Shown in pieces: positions 57,445-64,000 of a DNA stretch of 64,000 nt (the stretch's first letter is position 1; each line of letters opens with the position of its first letter). The notes beneath the pieces are model-generated. The model was not told the origin of the DNA, made no database searches, and worked only from the letters and a program-made list of their open reading frames with translations. Source of the DNA: Australimonas brisbanensis (GTDB lineage Bacteria; Chloroflexota; Dehalococcoidia; Lucifugimonadales; Australimonadaceae); assembly GCA_038147155.1 (NCBI GenBank), contig JAYQTA010000003.1:1-64000 (forward strand), in the 5' to 3' direction. A program made the translations under genes and the position numbers.

Positions 57445-58452
57445 CTAGCGGATGCGCACCTGCGGGAAGCCTGGCCCGAATCCCTCGATTTCCTCGTCCG
57501 TCCCGTCCCAGCGCGCGATGGCGTCCACCGCGTCGCGCTCCTCGTCCGTCAGCACCCACTCGGACGCGCCCGCGTTGGCCGTGACCTGCTCCGGGCTCAT
57601 GGCCCCCGCGATGACCGAGGACACGGCAGGGTGCGCCAGCAGCCAGGCGATGGCCAGTTCCAGGATGGTGTGCCCGCGCTCCCCGGCGAAGGCGGTCAAC
57701 TGCTCTAGCACGCGCCAGGCGGCCTCGTCCTTCTGGAGTTGGGTCACCATGCGCCGTGAATCGGAGGAGGGGGTGTCGGCGGGGCGGTACTTGCCCGTGA
57801 GCCACCCGCCCGCCAGGGGGAAGTAGGGCAGGAAGCCCACGCCCCGCTCGGTGCAGAAGGGGAGCAGTTCCGCCTCCACCTGCCGGCGCAGCACGTTGTA
57901 GTAGTTCTGCGCCGAGATGAACCGGGGGTAGCCGCCCTGCTCCGAGGCTGCGTCCGCCACGGCGTGACGCCACCCGGCGTAGTTGCACGCGCCGATGGCG
58001 CGCACCTTCCCGTCCGCCACCAACCGGGCCAGCGGCTCCAGCACCGCCTCCTGCGGGAGGCCCTGCACAGGGAAGTGGAGCTGATAGAGGTCCACGTACT
58101 CGGTGCCCAGGCGCGTGAGCGATGCCTCCAGCGAGCGGGTGATGCGCTCGGCGATGGATTCGCCCTCCAACTTCGCCAGGTTGAACTTGGTGGCGATGAC
58201 CGCCTCGGCGCGCCTGCCCTTCAGGGCCAGGCCGATGTGCTCCTCGCTGCGTCCGTCGCCGTACAGGTCGGCGGTGTCGATGAAGTTGACCCCCGCGTCC
58301 AGCGCGGCGTGCACCACGGCCACGGACTGCGAGGGGTCGGAGATGCCGAAGCGGCGCGGCGCGTGCTGGCGCTGCGGGTTGCCGAAGTTGTTGGTGCCCA
58401 GGCCGATGACCGACACCTTCAGGCCCGATGTGCCCAGCGTCCGGTACTGCAT
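57445..58452 (-). CDS. Aldo/keto reductase
   Basis: The 335-residue NADPH-dependent reductase has a TIM barrel with RTLGTSGLKVSVIGLGTNNFG, the catalytic Asp and Tyr in FIDTADLYGDGRSEE, Lys in VIATKFNL, His in DLYQLHFP, and a C-terminal nucleotide-binding AIAWLLAHPAVSSVIAGA. It belongs to the YajO/AKR11-like group. The ATG at 58452 is followed by the family start. Repeat copy E lies just upstream, and its last GGGGAG forms the ribosome binding site. It is read away from the MFS gene end. Confidence 0.9.
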   Translation of the reverse strand: MQYRTLGTSGLKVSVIGLGTNNFGNPQRQHAPRRFGISDPSQSVAVVHAALDAGVNFIDTADLYGDGRSEEHIGLALKGRRAEAVIATKFNLAKLEGESIAERITRSLEASLTRLGTEYVDLYQLHFPVQGLPQEAVLEPLARLVADGKVRAIGACNYAGWRHAVADAASEQGGYPRFISAQNYYNVLRRQVEAELLPFCTERGVGFLPYFPLAGGWLTGKYRPADTPSSDSRRMVTQLQKDEAAWRVLEQLTAFAGERGHTILELAIAWLLAHPAVSSVIAGAMSPEQVTANAGASEWVLTDEERDAVDAIARWDGTDEEIEGFGPGFPQVRIR

Positions 58453-58460
58453 GTGTGTGC

Positions 58461-58620
58461 TCCCCGCCCGGCTTCGCCGGGCTCGCTCTTTCCCCGCCCG
58501 CTCCGCGGGCTCAACTGCAGGGGACATCCCCTGCGGCGCTTCGCGCCTACCCCTGTCTCCGCGCCCTGCCGGGCGCTCGATGTGGGGCCTGCGGCCCCCT
58601 GCGCCTTGCCGGGCGCAGCA
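58461..58620 (-). repeat. Modular palindromic intergenic repeat, copy E
   Basis: In minus-strand reading it matches copy A closely: core GCAGGGGATGTCCCCTGC (58517-58534), the module AGCCCGCGGAGCGGGCGGGG and the closing hairpin GCCCGGCGAAGCCGGGC. It begins with hairpins around GGGGGCCGCAGGCCCC. It ends at the ribosome binding site of the AKR gene, just as copy A ends at that of the clpB remnant. Confidence 0.8.
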
Positions 58621-58641
58621 ACCACGCGAGGCGAGGCTTCC

Positions 58642-59919
58642 CTATGTTCCGCCCTCGCTGATGGCCGGTGCCGCTTGCGGCGCCTCCGCCCCCTGCCTGC
58701 GCAGGCCGGGCAGCAGCAGGGTGATGCCGCCCACCATGCCGAGGCCGAGGGCGCAGTTGATCAGCAGCGCTCCGGGCGCTCCGGCCACGGCGGCGATGGC
58801 GCCCATCTCCGATGCACCGGAGGCGTTGCCCAGCTGGGCGATGATGGACGACAGGCTCGCCGCGCGGCCTCGGTAGGCGTCCACGGCGACGATCTGGATC
58901 AGCGCCTGGCGCGCGGTGAACGAGACCGCATCGGCCAGGCCCAGCCCGGCCAGGGCCACCAGCCCCACCACCACCAAGCCCGGGAGCAGCAGCGCAGAGA
59001 GGCCCAGCAGGCCGAGCCCCAGCACGTAGCCCAGGTTGGCTCCCACCACCATCAGCCCCTTGCGGCGCACGTCGCCGAGGGCCAGGAGGACGAAGGTGCC
59101 CAGTATGGACCCCACGGCGGGCGCGCCGTTCAGGATGCCCACGCCCACCTCACCCATGCCGTACACGTCCAGCGCCAGGATGGGGGTGAGCGGGCGGAAG
59201 AAGCCAACGCTCATGACGCCGAAGTCCATGGCCAGCGCCCCGGCCAGGGCCTGGCGCGTGCGCACGTAGTTGAACCCCTCCCAGATGACCCGCAGCGAGA
59301 CCCCGCGCCCCGGCCCCTCCGGGCGTCCGCTGGCGCGAATCAGCGCGATGGCGATGAATCCCGCGCCCACCAGCACCACGTCGGTGCCGAAGGCCCACGC
59401 GGGGCCCAGCCAGGCCATGACGCCCGCGCCCAGGATGGGGCCGATGAACAGCGTGCCCTGGTTCAGCGTGCCGTACCAGGTGATGGCGTTCATTAGGTGG
59501 CGCTCCGGCACCAGGCGGGGCATGTAGGCGCGCTGGGCCGGGCGGCCCAGGGTGTTGGCGGCAGACCAGAACGCGCCCATGGCCCACAGGTGCCACACCT
59601 CGACGTGCCCGAAGACGATGAGCGAGACCAGCACCACGCCGGAGACCAGCGTGGCGACCTGGGTCACCAGCATGAGCATGCGCCGGTTGTAGGAGTCGGC
59701 CATGGCCCCGCCCAGCAGGCCAGCCACGATGACCGGCACGGCCTGGAACAGTCCCGTCAGGCCCAGTTGGAGCGCCGAGCCCGATATCTGGTACACCATC
59801 AGGTAGAGCAGGGTGTCCCGCAGGTTGCGGGAGATGCCCATCAGCACCCCGTGGGTGAAGTAGAGCTGGAAGTCGCGGTGGTTCAGCGCCGCCCACGGTT
59901 TGACGCGTTCGACGCTCAC
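58642..59919 (-). CDS. MFS_3 transporter
   Basis: The 425-residue permease starts VKPWAALNHRDFQLYFTHGVLMG, with the MFS_3 opening and loop AMADSYNRRMLMLVTQ. It has the same overall layout as the tandem pair at 52-55 kb but is clearly diverged. The start is placed at a GTG overlapping the LLM stop (GTGA); another GTG lies two codons earlier. It is the last gene of a minus-strand run with the LLM oxidoreductase, hydroxyacid dehydrogenase-like and propeller genes. Confidence 0.82.
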   Translation of the reverse strand: MSVERVKPWAALNHRDFQLYFTHGVLMGISRNLRDTLLYLMVYQISGSALQLGLTGLFQAVPVIVAGLLGGAMADSYNRRMLMLVTQVATLVSGVVLVSLIVFGHVEVWHLWAMGAFWSAANTLGRPAQRAYMPRLVPERHLMNAITWYGTLNQGTLFIGPILGAGVMAWLGPAWAFGTDVVLVGAGFIAIALIRASGRPEGPGRGVSLRVIWEGFNYVRTRQALAGALAMDFGVMSVGFFRPLTPILALDVYGMGEVGVGILNGAPAVGSILGTFVLLALGDVRRKGLMVVGANLGYVLGLGLLGLSALLLPGLVVVGLVALAGLGLADAVSFTARQALIQIVAVDAYRGRAASLSSIIAQLGNASGASEMGAIAAVAGAPGALLINCALGLGMVGGITLLLPGLRRQGAEAPQAAPAISEGGT

Positions 59920-60767
59920 GCCCACACCTCACGCAGGAACCGCTCCGCCAACCGCAGGTGCGCGGCGGCCTTGTCGGAGCCGACCCCGCGGGTGTTCACC
60001 GTCAGGTGGGTCGCTCCCAGGGTGTGCCACTCCTCCGCCGTCGCGGCCCACGCCTCCGGCTCGCTGCCGGTGAGGGTGAAGCGGCCCTGGATGCCCACGG
60101 CGTCCGCCCCTCGCCCCGCAGCCTCGGCAGCAGCGCGGATGGCCGCGATGCGCTCGGGCGCGGGCCCGGTGGCGATCCACCCGTCACCGATGCGCCCGAT
60201 GCGCTCCAGCGTGCGTGCAGACCCGCCTCCGCCGAACCAGATGGGGATCTGCTGGCGGTCGGGCAGCACCGTCAGGCCCGCGCGCTCGATGTGGTGCCAA
60301 CGGCCGTGGAAGGTCACCTCGCGCTGGGTCCACAGCGCGCGCATCACCGCCACCTGCTCCTCCACCCGCGCCCCGCGCGTGGAGAAGTCGCTCCCCACCC
60401 CCTCCGCCTCCACCGCGCTGTTACCCAGCCCCACGCCCAGGCGCAGACGCCCGCCGGACAGGTGGTCCACCTCCGCCGCCTGCCGGGCCACCACAACCGC
60501 CTGACGCTGGGGCAGGATCAGCACCGAGGTCACCAGTTCGATGCGCTCGGTCAGGCCCGCCAGGTACCCGAACAGCACCAGCGGCTCGTGGATGAACATG
60601 TCCGGGGTGTAGGCATCGCGTCCGTCGGGCCGGTTGGGCCAGGTGCCCAGGGTGTGCTCCAGCGCCGTCAGGTAGCCGAACCCGAGGCGCTCGGCCTCCT
60701 GGGCGAAGGCGCGCACCTGGCGCGGGTCGGTCAGTTCCAGCGTGGGGAAGGCGATGCCGAGTTGCAT
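59916..60767 (-). CDS. LLM-class flavin/F420-dependent oxidoreductase
   Basis: The 283-residue luciferase-like TIM barrel has LGIAFPTLELTDPRQVRAFAQEAERLGFGYLTALEH, LVTSVLILPQRQAVVVARQAAEVDHLSGGRLRLGVGLG and IPIWFGGGGSARTLERIGRIGDGWI, all typical of the F420-linked branch. Cofactor (F420 or FMN) and substrate cannot be fixed by eye. AAGGAGCCCC precedes the ATG. It ends in a 4 nt overlap with the MFS gene and follows the hydroxyacid dehydrogenase-like gene by 12 nt. Confidence 0.88.
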   Translation of the reverse strand: MQLGIAFPTLELTDPRQVRAFAQEAERLGFGYLTALEHTLGTWPNRPDGRDAYTPDMFIHEPLVLFGYLAGLTERIELVTSVLILPQRQAVVVARQAAEVDHLSGGRLRLGVGLGNSAVEAEGVGSDFSTRGARVEEQVAVMRALWTQREVTFHGRWHHIERAGLTVLPDRQQIPIWFGGGGSARTLERIGRIGDGWIATGPAPERIAAIRAAAEAAGRGADAVGIQGRFTLTGSEPEAWAATAEEWHTLGATHLTVNTRGVGSDKAAAHLRLAERFLREVWA

Positions 60768-60779
60768 GGGGCTCCTTCT

Positions 60780-61736
60780 CTAGACTGCGGCATCGGGGCT
60801 CACGCCGTTGAGCAGCGGCTCCCCGGCCAGGTGGCGGCGCAGGTTCTCCGTGAACAGCGCGCGTTGGCGCGGCCACTTGCCGGGGTCGGTGGAGCCGAGC
60901 CGCGGAGCGATGAGTACGTTGGGGGCGTCCCACAACGGCGCGTCCGGCGCGAGGGTGGGGGTGGAGAAGACGTTCAGTGCCGCCCCGCCCACCTGCCCGG
61001 AGGCGAGCGCTGCGGTCAGGGCGTCCTCATCCACCGCCCCGCGCGTGACCAGATTGATGACTAGCGCCCCGCGCTTGAGGGCTCCCAGCGCAGCCGCATC
61101 CAGCAGGCCCCGGGTCGTCTCGGTGGCCGGGGCGGCAAGCACCACGGCGTCGGACTGCGCGAGCATCTGTGGCAGCCACTCCGGCCCGTGGGCCTCGGCA
61201 ACCCCCTCCGGCAGCGGGCGCTGCGGGTGTGCGCGCGTACCGATGACCCGCACGCCCAGCGGCGCCAGCGCGGCCGCCACCGCCGAGCCCACTGCGCCCA
61301 GGCCCACGATACCCACGGTGCTCCCGGCCACCTCTCGGATGGCCCATGCGTCCTGCCAGCGGCGCTCGCCGCTCGCGCGCACCGCGCCGGGGATGTCGCG
61401 GGCGAAGGCGAAGAGCGCCGCCAGCGTGAACTCAACGAAGGAGGGGTTGTGGGTGCCGCGCGAGGTGCTCACCTCCGCGCCCGTGGCGCGCACCGGCGCC
61501 GTGAGCACCGCGCCCGCACCCCCGTGGGTGGTGTGCACCCAGGCAAGCGATGGCATGCGGGCCACCGTTTCATCGGGCGGGGCCTCGGCGGTGAGCAGCA
61601 CCGTCACCGTGGCCAGCGCCGCTTCGTCTGGATTCTCGCCCTCCACGAAGCCCACGCCGGGGTGCGCCGCGCGCAATCGCGCGGCCTCACCGGCGGACAG
61701 CGGCACCCGCAGCCACACTGTGGGGTGGGGGGGCAT
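60780..61736 (-). CDS. D-2-hydroxyacid dehydrogenase-like protein lacking catalytic Glu and His
   Basis: The 318-residue protein has the two-domain fold with the NAD loop TVGIVGLGAVGSAVAAAL at about 140 and the active-site Arg in VTRGAVDEDAL. At the place of the family's DVFEEEPLP it has LNVFSTPTLAP, with no Glu, and at the place of TPHxxG it has APRLGS, with Arg in place of His. Without the Glu-His pair, normal 2-ketoacid reduction is unlikely. It may be a binding protein or a different enzyme. The start is directly after the stop of the propeller gene. Confidence 0.78.
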   Translation of the reverse strand: MPPHPTVWLRVPLSAGEAARLRAAHPGVGFVEGENPDEAALATVTVLLTAEAPPDETVARMPSLAWVHTTHGGAGAVLTAPVRATGAEVSTSRGTHNPSFVEFTLAALFAFARDIPGAVRASGERRWQDAWAIREVAGSTVGIVGLGAVGSAVAAALAPLGVRVIGTRAHPQRPLPEGVAEAHGPEWLPQMLAQSDAVVLAAPATETTRGLLDAAALGALKRGALVINLVTRGAVDEDALTAALASGQVGGAALNVFSTPTLAPDAPLWDAPNVLIAPRLGSTDPGKWPRQRALFTENLRRHLAGEPLLNGVSPDAAV

Positions 61737-62780
61737 CTAGGCGTGCACCGCGGTCATGGCCGAGATATCGCCCACGTTCACGCCCAGCGGCGCCCAGTGG
61801 CTCCCCCCGTCCGCGGAGCCGTACAGCTCGCCGTCGCGGGTGGACAGGTACACGCTGGCTGGGTCGGCCGGGTCGTAGGCGAAGGCCTCCACGAACCCCC
61901 GCACCGCCTCCGGTGCGTCCATGCCCACGTCGGCCCATGAATCGCCCCCGTCGATGGAGCGGATCACCCGCGTCTGCGCCCCCTGGGGGTGCTTACGCCA
62001 GTCGGGGGGCTGGCCGATGCCCACCGCTGCCAGCAGCACCCGGGGGTTGGCTGGGTGCATCACCAGGGGCACGGAGTACTCGTTGTCGAACTCCATGGCC
62101 ATGGGCTGCCAGGTCCGGCCGCCGTCGGCGCTGCGGTAGAGCGCCCGGCCCGGCGCATCCCCGTGGCGCGCGTCGAACCCGCCCGTCGCCAGGTACACCC
62201 GCTCGGGGTGCTCCGGGTGCAGCACGATGGTGTGGGCGTCTGCGTCCACGTCCTGGGAGAGCAGCGTCCACGACGCGCCCCGGTCCGTGGACTTGATGAG
62301 GTGCCCCACCTGGAGCGCCGCGTACACCGTGTCTGGGTCCGCCGGGTCCAGGGCGATGTCGCGCACGTGGGGCTCCACGGCGGGTACCGGGTAGTCGGTG
62401 GAAGCGACGGAGGCCACGTCCCACACGCTGGCCAGCTCGCGCCAGTGGGCACCGGCATCCTCCGACACCCACACGCCGATGGGCTCGGTGCCGGCCCACA
62501 AGGTGCCAGGCCGGTGCGGGTCCAGCGTGAGGCAGCGCACCTTGCCGGGGCCGGGGATCCCGCGGTTGGGCTTGCGCCACCTGGCCCCGCCGTCGGTGCT
62601 CACCCACACGCCATCGCCCCGGGTGGCGGCGTACAGGGTGCCCGGTGCGGCGGGGTCCGCCACCACCTCGTTCACGTCCCAGGAACCCAGCGCGCGGCCC
62701 GTCTCGGCCCAGCGGCCCGCCCCATCCTGGCGCACCGTCGCCACGCCGTGCTCCGTCGCCACGTACAGCACCGTGCCCAT
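61737..62780 (-). CDS. Asp-box (BNR) beta-propeller protein
   Basis: The 347-residue protein has six Asp-box motifs of the SxDxGxxW kind: STDGGARW, SEDAGAHW, STDRGASW, SADGGRTW, SIDGGDSW and SADGGSHW. These mark the blades of a sialidase/YCF48-like propeller. There is no signal peptide and no sialidase active-site set, so it is probably a binding scaffold or a lyase-like enzyme of unknown role. GGAGG precedes the ATG at 62780. It is the first gene of the minus-strand run ending with the MFS gene. Confidence 0.82.
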   Translation of the reverse strand: MGTVLYVATEHGVATVRQDGAGRWAETGRALGSWDVNEVVADPAAPGTLYAATRGDGVWVSTDGGARWRKPNRGIPGPGKVRCLTLDPHRPGTLWAGTEPIGVWVSEDAGAHWRELASVWDVASVASTDYPVPAVEPHVRDIALDPADPDTVYAALQVGHLIKSTDRGASWTLLSQDVDADAHTIVLHPEHPERVYLATGGFDARHGDAPGRALYRSADGGRTWQPMAMEFDNEYSVPLVMHPANPRVLLAAVGIGQPPDWRKHPQGAQTRVIRSIDGGDSWADVGMDAPEAVRGFVEAFAYDPADPASVYLSTRDGELYGSADGGSHWAPLGVNVGDISAMTAVHA

Positions 62781-62854
62781 GCGAGCCTCCCATGCCCCGG
62801 TGGGGCCGGGCCACGATAACCGGGCCGCCCCTCGCCCGCAACGGCGCGCCGGGC

Positions 62855-62860
62855 TATGCT
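62855..62860 (+). promoter_or_regulatory. -10 element of the second alpha/beta hydrolase gene
   Basis: TATGCT preceded by GGC would start transcription near 62867. The leader of about 75 nt holds GCAGGAGG before the ATG. Confidence 0.4.
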
Positions 62861-62940
62861 TACCCACGCCCTGCGGGGCGGCACATCACGACGGACGGGC
62901 GTGCGGCGCACCCGCGCGCACACACACGCAGGAGGCTCAC

Positions 62941-63747
62941 ATGGCGGCATACCAGGAGAAGTACGTCCAGCTCACCCACGGCAAGACCCGCTACTGGGAG
63001 GCGGGCTCGACCGGCACGCCCACCATCCTGATCCACGGCGCTGGCTGGACCAGCGGCTGCGAGACCTGGGTGCTGAACATCGGCCCCCTGTCCGAGAAGC
63101 TGCACGTCTACGCCCTCGACTGCCTCAACTGGGGCCTGGGCGATGTGTTCGACCAGGAGTTCTCCTTCGCCTACCTGGTGGACCACGTGCGCGAGTTCAT
63201 GGACGCCCTGGGCATCGAGAAGGCCAACATCGTGGGCCACTCCATGGGCGGGTGGATCGGCACGCTGCTGGCCTACGAGAGCCCGGAGCGCGTGCTCAAG
63301 TTCGTCAACGTGGCGGGCGGCGGCGTGGCCACGCGCCCCTTGGCCAGCATGGTGGGCTTCAAGCAGCCCTCCGACGATGACGTGCGCAAGCAGCTGTCCC
63401 ACCGCTACGCCGAGGGGCGGGCCGACGTGGAGGCCCTCGCCGCCTCCTTCATCAAGAAGGGCACGCTGGCGGGCCACGCCGAGGCCTTCGGCAAGGTGAT
63501 GAAGCACATGACCGAGCCCAACACCCGCACCCGATACAACACCCTGCGCCGCATGCCCCACATCAAGGCCCCCACGCTGGTGCTGTGGGGCGATGCCGAC
63601 GAGGTGAACGCTCTGGAGATGGGCGAGCAGACCGCCAAGGCCATCCCCGGCGCGCGCCTGGAGGTGTTCCCCGGCATCGGCCACATGCTGCCCCAGCAGG
63701 CGCCCGACCACTTCAACGAGCTGGTCGCCGCCTTCTTCGCGGGGTAG
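62941..63747 (+). CDS. Alpha/beta hydrolase, meta-cleavage-product hydrolase-like (second copy)
   Basis: The 268-residue protein is a paralogue of the hydrolase at 55444. It has ILIHGAGWTSGCETWVLNI, the nucleophile in IVGHSMGGWIGT, the acid in LVLWGDADEVNALEMG and the histidine in FPGIGHMLPQQAP. It shares SFAYLVD, DALGIEK, GHSMGGW and RYNTLRRMPHI-type stretches with the first copy. GCAGGAGG precedes the ATG at 62941. An alcohol dehydrogenase gene begins 3 nt after its stop, so they are probably co-transcribed. Confidence 0.85.
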   Translation: MAAYQEKYVQLTHGKTRYWEAGSTGTPTILIHGAGWTSGCETWVLNIGPLSEKLHVYALDCLNWGLGDVFDQEFSFAYLVDHVREFMDALGIEKANIVGHSMGGWIGTLLAYESPERVLKFVNVAGGGVATRPLASMVGFKQPSDDDVRKQLSHRYAEGRADVEALAASFIKKGTLAGHAEAFGKVMKHMTEPNTRTRYNTLRRMPHIKAPTLVLWGDADEVNALEMGEQTAKAIPGARLEVFPGIGHMLPQQAPDHFNELVAAFFAG

Positions 63748-63750
63748 GGC

Positions 63751-64000
63751 ATGGGGGAGATGATGCCCGCGGCCATCGCCCGGGGCGATGGCCGCATCGC
63801 GTGTGAGGAGGCGCCGGCCCCGGAGCCGGCGCCCGGCAAGGTGTTGGTGCGGATGCAGATGGCCTCTCTCTGCGGGTCCGACCTGCACATCGTCTACCAC
63901 GGCTACCCCATCAGGGACTACCCGCTTGCCCCCGGCGCGCCGGGGCACGAGGGGGTGGGCGTGGTGGCCGACGGTGGCGGCACGGGCTTCGAGCCCGGCG
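63751..64000 (+). CDS. Zinc-type alcohol dehydrogenase (MDR), cut by the window end
   Basis: The first 83 codons show an MDR dehydrogenase N-terminus: APEPAPGKVLVRMQMASLCGSDLHIVYHGYP, where Cys in LCGSDLH is the catalytic zinc ligand, and PGHEGVGVVADGG, where His and Glu complete it. The rest lies beyond 64000. It starts 3 nt after the hydrolase stop. A catabolic role with the hydrolase is likely but unproven. Confidence 0.82.
   Translation, partial: MGEMMPAAIARGDGRIACEEAPAPEPAPGKVLVRMQMASLCGSDLHIVYHGYPIRDYPLAPGAPGHEGVGVVADGGGTGFEPG

Noticed and set aside
61737..62780. Sialidase activity for the Asp-box protein
   Set aside because: Asp boxes occur in many propellers. The arginine triad and other sialidase residues are not visible, and there is no export signal.

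Overview
The window is GC-rich (about 70% by eye) and gene-dense, with short intergenic gaps and many 1-4 nt start/stop overlaps. It reads as one chromosome segment of a free-living bacterium. The tRNA-Thr/Tyr/Thr-tuf-rpmG-secE-nusG-rplKAJL block, the fused aroK-aroB and cobA-hemD genes, the LLM-class F420-type oxidoreductase and the mix of MFS, Rieske, SDR and alpha/beta-hydrolase genes suggest a high-GC Chloroflexota (Dehalococcoidia/SAR202-like). That placement is an inference, and an actinobacterium is not excluded. No phage, IS element, CRISPR array or rRNA is visible.

Layout. 0.2-4.5 kb: a DUF429 protein, then aroC and aroKB (shikimate pathway). 4.5-7.0 kb (minus strand): thrC-like, NIL-domain and MoaD/ThiS-like genes, then a membrane-anchored peroxiredoxin whose redox position is an in-frame UGA. 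I read this UGA as selenocysteine: it has a hairpin in SECIS position, and selA lies at 45.9 kb. 7.2-8.8 kb: a heat-shock unit (dnaJ, hspR) with a HAIR-like operator over the dnaJ promoter and a broken clpB remnant. 8.8-19.7 kb: MBL-rhodanese, ispD-ispF-cysS, a FAD oxidase, secG, gatB and an NHLRC2-type thioredoxin. 19.9-25.1 kb: the tRNA-tuf-ribosomal protein block with an L10 leader. 25.1-28.8 kb: nitroreductase, DUF427, a RadC N-terminal fragment, an M20 amidohydrolase and the nickel superoxide dismutase/protease pair sodN-sodX.

28.8-37.3 kb (minus strand) is one tightly coupled tetrapyrrole operon: MerR regulator, fused siroheme decarboxylase ahbAB, precorrin-2 dehydrogenase, hemA, hemC, cobA-hemD, hemB, hemL. 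Together these go from glutamyl-tRNA to didecarboxysiroheme, the intermediate of the siroheme-dependent heme (or heme d1) route. Its promoter carries three 8-bp direct repeats at exact 10-bp spacing, a likely operator. 37.6-64 kb is accessory or catabolic: MFS and EamA transporters, a Rieske oxygenase interrupted by two TAG codons, esterases, a lipoprotein-selA pair, an Ada-type zinc mini-protein, SDRs, a tartrate/isopropylmalate-type dehydrogenase, ACMSD-like amidohydrolase, aldo/keto reductase, LLM oxidoreductase, an Asp-box propeller, and two related alpha/beta hydrolases. Three further tRNA genes lie here.

Two patterns run through the window. First, sigma70-like promoters (TTGACN, 17-18 bp, TANNNT) often place the -10 box exactly 6 nt before the start codon, which implies leaderless mRNAs. 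Second, a modular palindromic intergenic repeat occurs at five sites.
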